DNA of 64,000 nucleotides from contig JAJTUP010000024.1 in assembly GCA_021399435.1 (NCBI GenBank), forward strand, positions 620,001 through 684,000. The letters run 5' to 3'. Below are positions 58,401 through 64,000 of the stretch, in pieces. Origin of the DNA: Diaporthe sp. PMI_573. Lineage: Eukaryota; Ascomycota; Sordariomycetes; Diaporthales; Diaporthaceae. The position numbers were made by a program, and so were the translations under genes. The notes below the pieces were generated by a model that was not told where the DNA came from, ran no database searches, and saw only the letters and a list, made by a program, of their open reading frames with translations. Position 1 is the stretch's first letter; every line of letters begins with the position of its first letter.

Positions 58401-58639
58401 TTCTAATTAGGCGTATTGTAAGCTCAATGGCTGTCCTTTATTAAGCGGGGAAGGCAAGCTCTTGGCTATAAAAGATAAATCATTAGATGTATTGTAATCT
58501 TTGTTAAAGGCATTAGTACCAGTATTGTCGTTAGTCTCTAAAGGGCTAAAAAGTATATTAATTTTATTTCTTAGAAACTGGCTTGATGCAGACTTATCCT
58601 CGCTAGGGATAGTCGGCAGGTTATTAGTGGTGGGTTTTC
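55440..58639. other. 3.2-kb gene-poor region
   Basis: 55.44-56.4 kb is the promoter side of the preceding gene. 56530-56640 carries the dispersed GGAGGTTATYCCA motif. 56.7-58.15 kb shows only short unconvincing ORFs. 58150-58640 is an AT-rich island with TAAGCCTCTACCTAACT-like composition typical of RIP. Confidence 0.45.
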
Positions 58640-58991
58640 TGGCATTTAAGCCGGAGTGGTAGTTGAGGAAGGGCGGGGACATCTTGGATGCGAGCCAGCC
58701 CTTTTCGCTGGGTTCCCGCGGATGTGCAGGAAAGGCGTGAGTTCCATACCCTTGTACACCCCTGAGCTACCGATACAGAGAAAGTGAGACTAATGACTTG
58801 TTCCTTTCTCCAATCTCAGCGTCGCGATGATGGAATTGCGTGTGGGCTTAGCCAAGATGCTCTACACGCTTGACCTAGAACTCGAGGACCCTGACTTGGA
58901 CTGGATTGGGAAAGATTTCGACAACCTGCCGCAGTACGCTGTGTGGGTCAGGCCCAAGCTGAATGTCAAGGCCCGGTTGGCTGATCAGTGA
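58640..58991 (+). pseudogene. Cytochrome P450 relic (C-terminal haem-binding part)
   Basis: Exons about 58640-58736 and 58820-58991. The haem motif PFSLGSRGCAGK is intact and runs, across an 83-nt intron, into AVAMMELRVGLAKMLYTLDL. The usual C-terminal module follows: DPDLDWIGKDF, then QYAVWVRPKLNV and TGA at 58989. Just upstream, FKPEW is followed by an in-frame TAG (58660-58662) before LRKGGDILDASQ, and then the AT-rich island takes over. N-terminal, I-helix and ExxR parts are missing. It is a dead P450 gene whose 5' part has been mutated or replaced. Confidence 0.85.
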
Positions 58992-59446
58992 GGTCGACTC
59001 GAGTTGCAACTCGGTTGAGGAACTACGTCTGTTCATCTACGGGCAGACTGCCCGCTGCTACTCTTGGGACTCGTTGACTTTCCGTGATGTTTGCAGGTGC
59101 GATATGCCATGTTCTGGGGGAATAGATGATCCCTAATGATACTGAATGACTAAAGGACAGCCTTACTATCTTTACTCATAGACCTAAATAAGTTGAAACC
59201 CATGCACAATGATTTACCTTCATCGCTAGAGATGTCTACTGGGGCGACTGATATTAATATATCCATTCATTGCTGGTTGACATTGAGTACCATACGTCTA
59301 TAATAGCAGACGCCTTCATCGTCTTCCCTTTTTTGAGACTCTGTAGATGCAAACTCCAAATGCTTCTCGAACAGCCACTACTCCAGAACAACAAACGCCC
59401 TGTTCTGTTGCAACTCAGCCTTTTTAGGTGCCACAAACTCAGCTAA
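58992..59446. other. Spacer between P450 relic and OPT gene
   Basis: 455 nt; 3' flanks of both. Nothing else is recognised. Confidence 0.4.
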
Positions 59447-62216
59447 CTACTTTGCTCCGTTTCTAGTCAGATAACTGCAACTGTTCCAATCACACGTGTT
59501 CTGCAAATATCAACGTCAGCATCGCAATATTTTACATGTGAAGCAGTAGAGACTCACTTTATGGACATCGGTACCCCACCATTTAAAGTTCTTCGAAGCA
59601 CCAGTGTAGAACAGCGCAAAGAAGATGACAATACCGGCAATGGCGACAGAGCAATCCAGGGCAGAGCTGAGCACAAAGTTGTACCGTCTCCACCAGACCG
59701 TTTGCCTCCTCTTGACAAGCAGGCCAAACAGCAGGCCCACAATCGCCCAACTCCCGTAGTTTGTGCCGGACGCGGGAGGGATGTAATTGAGGCCGCCCAA
59801 GAATAGAGGAATGTGGACTTTCTTCAGCCAAGCCGCCTGCGGAAAGACGCGTTTCCTGAGAAAGTAGACAATCACAGGCAGCACGGCGCCAACGAGGAAG
59901 AACCAGAGGAGGTTACGGTACATTGCCCCCTCGGCGAAGAAACGGCTCGGGCCAAGGGCGCCCCAGATCATGCTGGTGTTGAAGTGGGTGCGGGAGAAGG
60001 GGCAGGTGAAGCCGTTGGGGGCTTCTTTGGTGCAGATGTTTGGGATATGGTTGAGAGCCCAGTTGAGGACAGAGACTTGGCCAAGACTGCCGATGACGAT
60101 GCCGACAGACTGTACGAGGAAAAGGTGACGCGGGGGAACCTGGGAGATTATCAGCTGTCTGATGTTTCAAGATGGTGTTTGAGTATAGTCTAACATTGCA
60201 GTAGATTCCGAGCTTGAGATCCTGGGCGAAGGCCAGTCCCTTGATACCGGATATGTAGCCCAGGTTGAAGAACCAGATATTAGCGAGCACTTTGCCCTCC
60301 CAGATGTAACCGGCGAGGATGCGGCAGAAAATATCAATCTGGATCTTCATATTGGTGGTCGCGTAGACCCAGGCCAGCTGCGCAAGATTCTGCCTTAGCA
60401 CATTTCTCAATCGTTACAGTGAGCAAGTGGAATGACTTACTGGGATGAAGAAAACCGCAGACACGGCAAACGCAAGAAGCACCCCGTACCAGCGCAGCTG
60501 AACAGGATAGAACTCGCACGCGAAAATTCCAAAGCCAAGAGCAAGGGCTGCCGCGATCCAGTACCACCAGAGGGGCACAGTCTTGTACGCAGGCTGGGGG
60601 TTGTCCCGAGGAACAAACTTATGACCCATGAGTCCGGGGAACTGCGAAGCTCGATATGCATTTATGATACTGTGGCGTTTTTCCAGGAAGAGCCAGACGA
60701 AGAGTGAGGCAATAGTCGCGAAAGAAAGACCGAAGGTATTGAGGGCGTAGGTTACGGGGAGATAGATCTGTATACCTTTTATTAGACTATTGGCGAAGGC
60801 TTCCATGCGGGGGGGGGGGGCGGAGTTGTGATTGGATAATGCACTTACATCTGAGTAGGCCGCGTACTTGGTCTCGTTGAAGCCAAAGTCGTGCGCCTTG
60901 TCGATGACTCTCGAGACATTGTAGGTCTTGCCCAAGTCGTCGAATATGGAGTTGCTCTGGATAGGCAGATATGCAGATTGCCAGACGTTGGAATAGTACA
61001 GTGCCGGGGAGACGATATAGATCCAGAACACCAGCGAGGCCAGAACGTTCAAGATAGCCCATGTAGGCACGACAAGAGGGGAACCGATGTAGGCAATTTG
61101 GCTCCCTATTGTTGGCGTCTCAGCATCAAGTCAAAGAAGCGTGGCCTAGGTTTATAAGACCCACAGTCAAGTGTAAAGGGCAGCAGACCGATCCCGCTCT
61201 TCATGCCGAACAGCTGGTTAACTAACGCGTTTTGTGGAGAAATCCAGCAAACCCAGGTAAAGTAGCCGAGCGCCGGAAAGATGAAGTCAGGGAACCAGTA
61301 CCAGCAGAAAGATGCCGTGAACGCAACCATGAAGAATCTGTATCGCGAAGCTGTCCACTTGGTCCTAAGTATTGTGAGCTGAAAGTCAGTTAGCTTGATC
61401 TGGACTCAGCCCGGAAAGACAACGCACTCGGTTTCTTCCTCTTTCCTGCTCGGGTGCAGCGCCGCGTTCAGTGCCGTGTTGCCAAGTACACCGGGCCACA
61501 GCAAACCAGCCGGCTCAACTACCATAGAGCGACAGATGCCAGCCAACGAAAACCCGTACAGGATCGTGGCAAGCGTGACGGTGAGTTCGAAGCCCCAGCC
61601 AGCCTTGAAACCATAGAAGACTCGCTGTTCTGTCAGGACGTCGGCACTGAGTCGGGTGAGGAAGCTGAGGTTGGCCATGATGTATACCAGAATATTCTCC
61701 TGTAAGTAAGCAATTAGTGGGTTGTCCTCTGATAATCATGGTCGTCGAGACTGTGATGAACCTTGTAGTTGAACGGCCCGGGGTTGAGGCTATAGCGATG
61801 ACCCTTGACGTGGAACCCCCAATCGGGCATCACAAGTTCCCATGCTTTGCCGACAGGATAGGCCAGGAACTGGACCGCTGACTGTGAGAGAGTGATCGAA
61901 GGTAGACGGAAGGTGTAGAGGGTGTTGACACCGCTGCCCAACAGACAGAAGCCGATGCCAATCACCCACATACGGAGCGTCAGACATGGCAAAGAAGGGT
62001 CGTCTGGTCTGAGACCAACTCCTGCAGCATATAGAACGTCTTGGCTGGGAGAGCTAGATTCATCTGTCGAAGCATCAGCATGAATACTTTGTAGTAGGGA
62101 GGTTGAAGCGTGCCGGAAGAACGGTTGGCCTGCTCAATAGAGTTCATCGGGCTCACGGGCTCCGGGACATCAACCGTACCCCCCTGATGGCCTATCTTTT
62201 CCTCTGAGCTCACCAT
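59447..62216 (-). CDS. Oligopeptide transporter, OPT family
   Basis: Nine exons with agreeing phases: 62216-62180, 62063-61762, 61699-61428, 61364-61165, 61105-60849, 60767-60441, 60389-60195, 60139-59558, 59500-59447; 741 aa, the normal OPT size. The N-terminus MVSSEEKIGHQG is joined to DESSSPSQDVL, then DDPSLPCLTLRMW, the family's entry to TM1. Later markers: FNYKENILVYIMAN, DWSQIAYIGSPLVVPTWA, GALGPSRFF, NYIPPASGTNYGSWAIVGLL and the final NTCDWNSCSYL. About 14-16 membrane helices in the plasma membrane. It imports tetra/pentapeptides or related small peptides, driven by protons. An alternative first acceptor (50-nt intron) is also in phase. Confidence 0.93.
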
Positions 62217-64000
62217 TGTGCTCGTCACGAAGGAAATTAAATTCCGCGAACAAGAACTTGGCTCAACAACGTTTTACCACGGGATTGGTATTGAAAGCTT
62301 GTGTTAGACGTGCTGCTGGCGCTTAGCGATGAATGCACTTGTGACCAACTTAAATCAAACATCAGAAGAGATCAAAAAGATCTGATAAGATGGATGCTGT
62401 CGGAAATTTTTCCCCGATCTAAGTCAAGGGGGCTGTGCTAAGCTTTGGTGCGATCGCCCCATTCAATCCGGAGTCGCGGCACCTGGGACCAGGGTGATAA
62501 TTTAGAGCTCGCCGTGCATAGCTAGCTTCAATTTTATCCGTTCTCTGTTTAGTGGACACTGGAGTTTGAAAAGAATTTTTTGGACCGCTGTTCGGCATTA
62601 GGACCCGGCCACCCTCGAAGTCCTGATACATTTGCTCGACCGCGGGGCTACTACAGTCTAGCTCTTGCTCTCACACATGATGGCCATATGTGCCACCCAG
62701 AGCCCACAATCAAGGACCTGAGTATCTACATACATCTAACGGTAACTGTGAAGTCCAAAATATAGACCAGTCTCAGCCTAAATTGTAAAATCTATATCCT
62801 TTGCATGGAAAACGGACCCTATAGTTAGTTACCTTTACATGTGAGAGTAGTCAAGGCTGGTAGGTGTGGGTCCCAGTGGGTGGCCCATGCGGGGGCCTCG
62901 TATTGATAAGCCCCTTCTGTCCTATACCTGCAGCCCTCTGGGCCCTCCAGATTTCTCTTTCTTCTTTCTTCTTTAAGCAAACCTACTTTTGAAATCCACA
63001 TTTTTGGTGCACATTTCGGGCCTTCGTGCCGTGAAGCCGAAGTGACATCTCAAGAGTCCTCGATGGAGAGGAGTAGGACAGGACATTTTCCCAGCACAGG
63101 AAGCAAAAGACAAAGGGTGCTAGACAATGTATAGCATCACTGGATTTTCTTTTCAAACTTCCCGCTTCTAATTTGTCTCTTCATTAAATTCAGGCAGAAC
63201 ATGTTTTAACTTTATGCCTGATGTCTTAAGCACTGATGATTGAGTAATGCAAGGGAATTAAGCACCCTATAGTAAGTGATGATAGATGAAGTGACTGGTC
63301 TCGTCTGAGCATACCTTGAGGGATAGTCTGTAAGTCGGGAAGTATATACGGCTTGTATACTATGTATCTGAGAAGGACTTGCATATATATTTAATACTAT
63401 AAACGGCCTATATACTTCTACCCTTACATTTTATAGCTTTTAAGCTTAAGCTAATACTAATTATAAGTGTTTCTTAAATCCCACCTAGCTTATATAAGGA
63501 AGTAGCTTCTTAGTATATTAAATATATTTATTTAAAGTTATTGTTGGTTGGGCACGGTAACGAGTAATTACTCAAAAGGGTAACCAAAAGGCTTGTAAAT
63601 AGCTTTATTTGGTGGTAGTGTTATGTGTTGCTTCTAGCTACTCTTAGTGGGTGCCGAAACCCCTACCTAAGTGTTGACTAAAAGCGCTGACTAATCTAGC
63701 TGACTAATCTGCTGTATATAGACCCTTTGGCCAATTAGGGCAGCCTGCTGGGGCAACCTAGCAGCTAACTAATTGACCAGGATCTGCCAGCTGGTGTTGG
63801 TTTGCTACGGACTGACCGTTATCTTATTGCTACCCCACGGCGGGGTCAGCTAGATTGATCTATAGACCCTTGTTATAAATGTGATAGGAATAGAACCAGG
63901 GTTTGACTGTTGGTCCCCTAGAGGCGCAGGTAAACCCCACAGGCCAGCTGGCTAGGCCTATAGGAAGAGGTACGACCATTAGTATATATAATCTAGAACA
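62217..64000. other. Terminal gene-free region
   Basis: 1.8 kb. 63340-63560 is strongly AT-rich with TATAT and TAGCTT runs. 63590-64000 has many CTA/TAG steps and partial internal repeats (GCTGACTAATCT), again RIP-like. No gene, tRNA or telomere repeat is seen. Confidence 0.45.

Noticed and set aside
58407..58682. 91-aa minus-strand ORF with a proper ATG
   Set aside because: It overlaps, on the other strand, the degenerate 5' part of the P450 relic and lies in the AT-rich island; composition fits a chance frame.
58640..58991. P450 as a tailoring enzyme of the RiPP locus
   Set aside because: It is a truncated pseudogene 50 kb away with many unrelated genes between.

Overview
The window looks like nuclear DNA of a filamentous ascomycete (Pezizomycotina; probably Sordariomycetes-like, by inference). 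Genes are split by short introns of about 45-125 nt with GTRNGT donors and YAG acceptors. The families present are typical of these fungi: UstYa/DUF3328, fungal phospholipase A2, a HET-domain protein, a CAP10/GT90 enzyme, an OPT transporter and a CorA-like membrane protein. Cytosolic ribosomal protein eL13 anchors it as host chromosome. Every exon set given was worked out by eye from splice motifs and frame.

Left arm, 1-11 kb (accessory metabolism). A Gfo/Idh/MocA-type oxidoreductase (cut by the window edge) and an allantoate-permease-type MFS transporter diverge from one promoter region. A nine-exon zinc-type formaldehyde/alcohol dehydrogenase follows. Then comes the most interesting locus: a 90-residue secreted precursor with Kex2 (KR) sites and two copies of an aromatic-VEPVHPNDK peptide, next to and divergent from a UstYa/DUF3328 gene with both HxxHC motifs. 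This is the minimal signature of a fungal dikaritin-type RiPP cluster. A secreted phospholipase A2 lies beyond it.

Middle, 11.6-31.5 kb (repeat-rich). A CorA-like membrane protein gene and its flank are tandemly duplicated, and the second gene copy has decayed. Scattered here is a family of very small genes, three clearly intact, one probable and one truncated, sharing one architecture: ATG alone in exon 1, a Lys-rich exon 2 ending in WYC, and a Cys-rich exon 3. Two solo LTRs in opposite orientation, each with its own 5-bp target duplication, sit among them. A COX14-like inner-membrane protein gene is embedded here. A frameshifted DUF7924/PD-(D/E)XK-like pseudogene and an orphan terminal exon close the region.

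Right arm, 31.8-56 kb (mostly ordinary genes). It holds a secreted acidic repeat protein, an ARM-repeat GTPase dissociation stimulator, eL13, a Myb/SANT-like protein, a HAD-like dehalogenase, a HET-domain protein, a vacuolar-type M20 carboxypeptidase, a CAP10/GT90 glycosyltransferase and a disordered probable nuclear protein. Intergenic spaces reach 2.6 kb.

Right end, 56-64 kb. A cytochrome P450 relic (haem-binding end only) abuts an AT-rich island, followed by a nine-exon OPT oligopeptide transporter and then gene-free, partly AT-rich sequence that looks RIP-affected.
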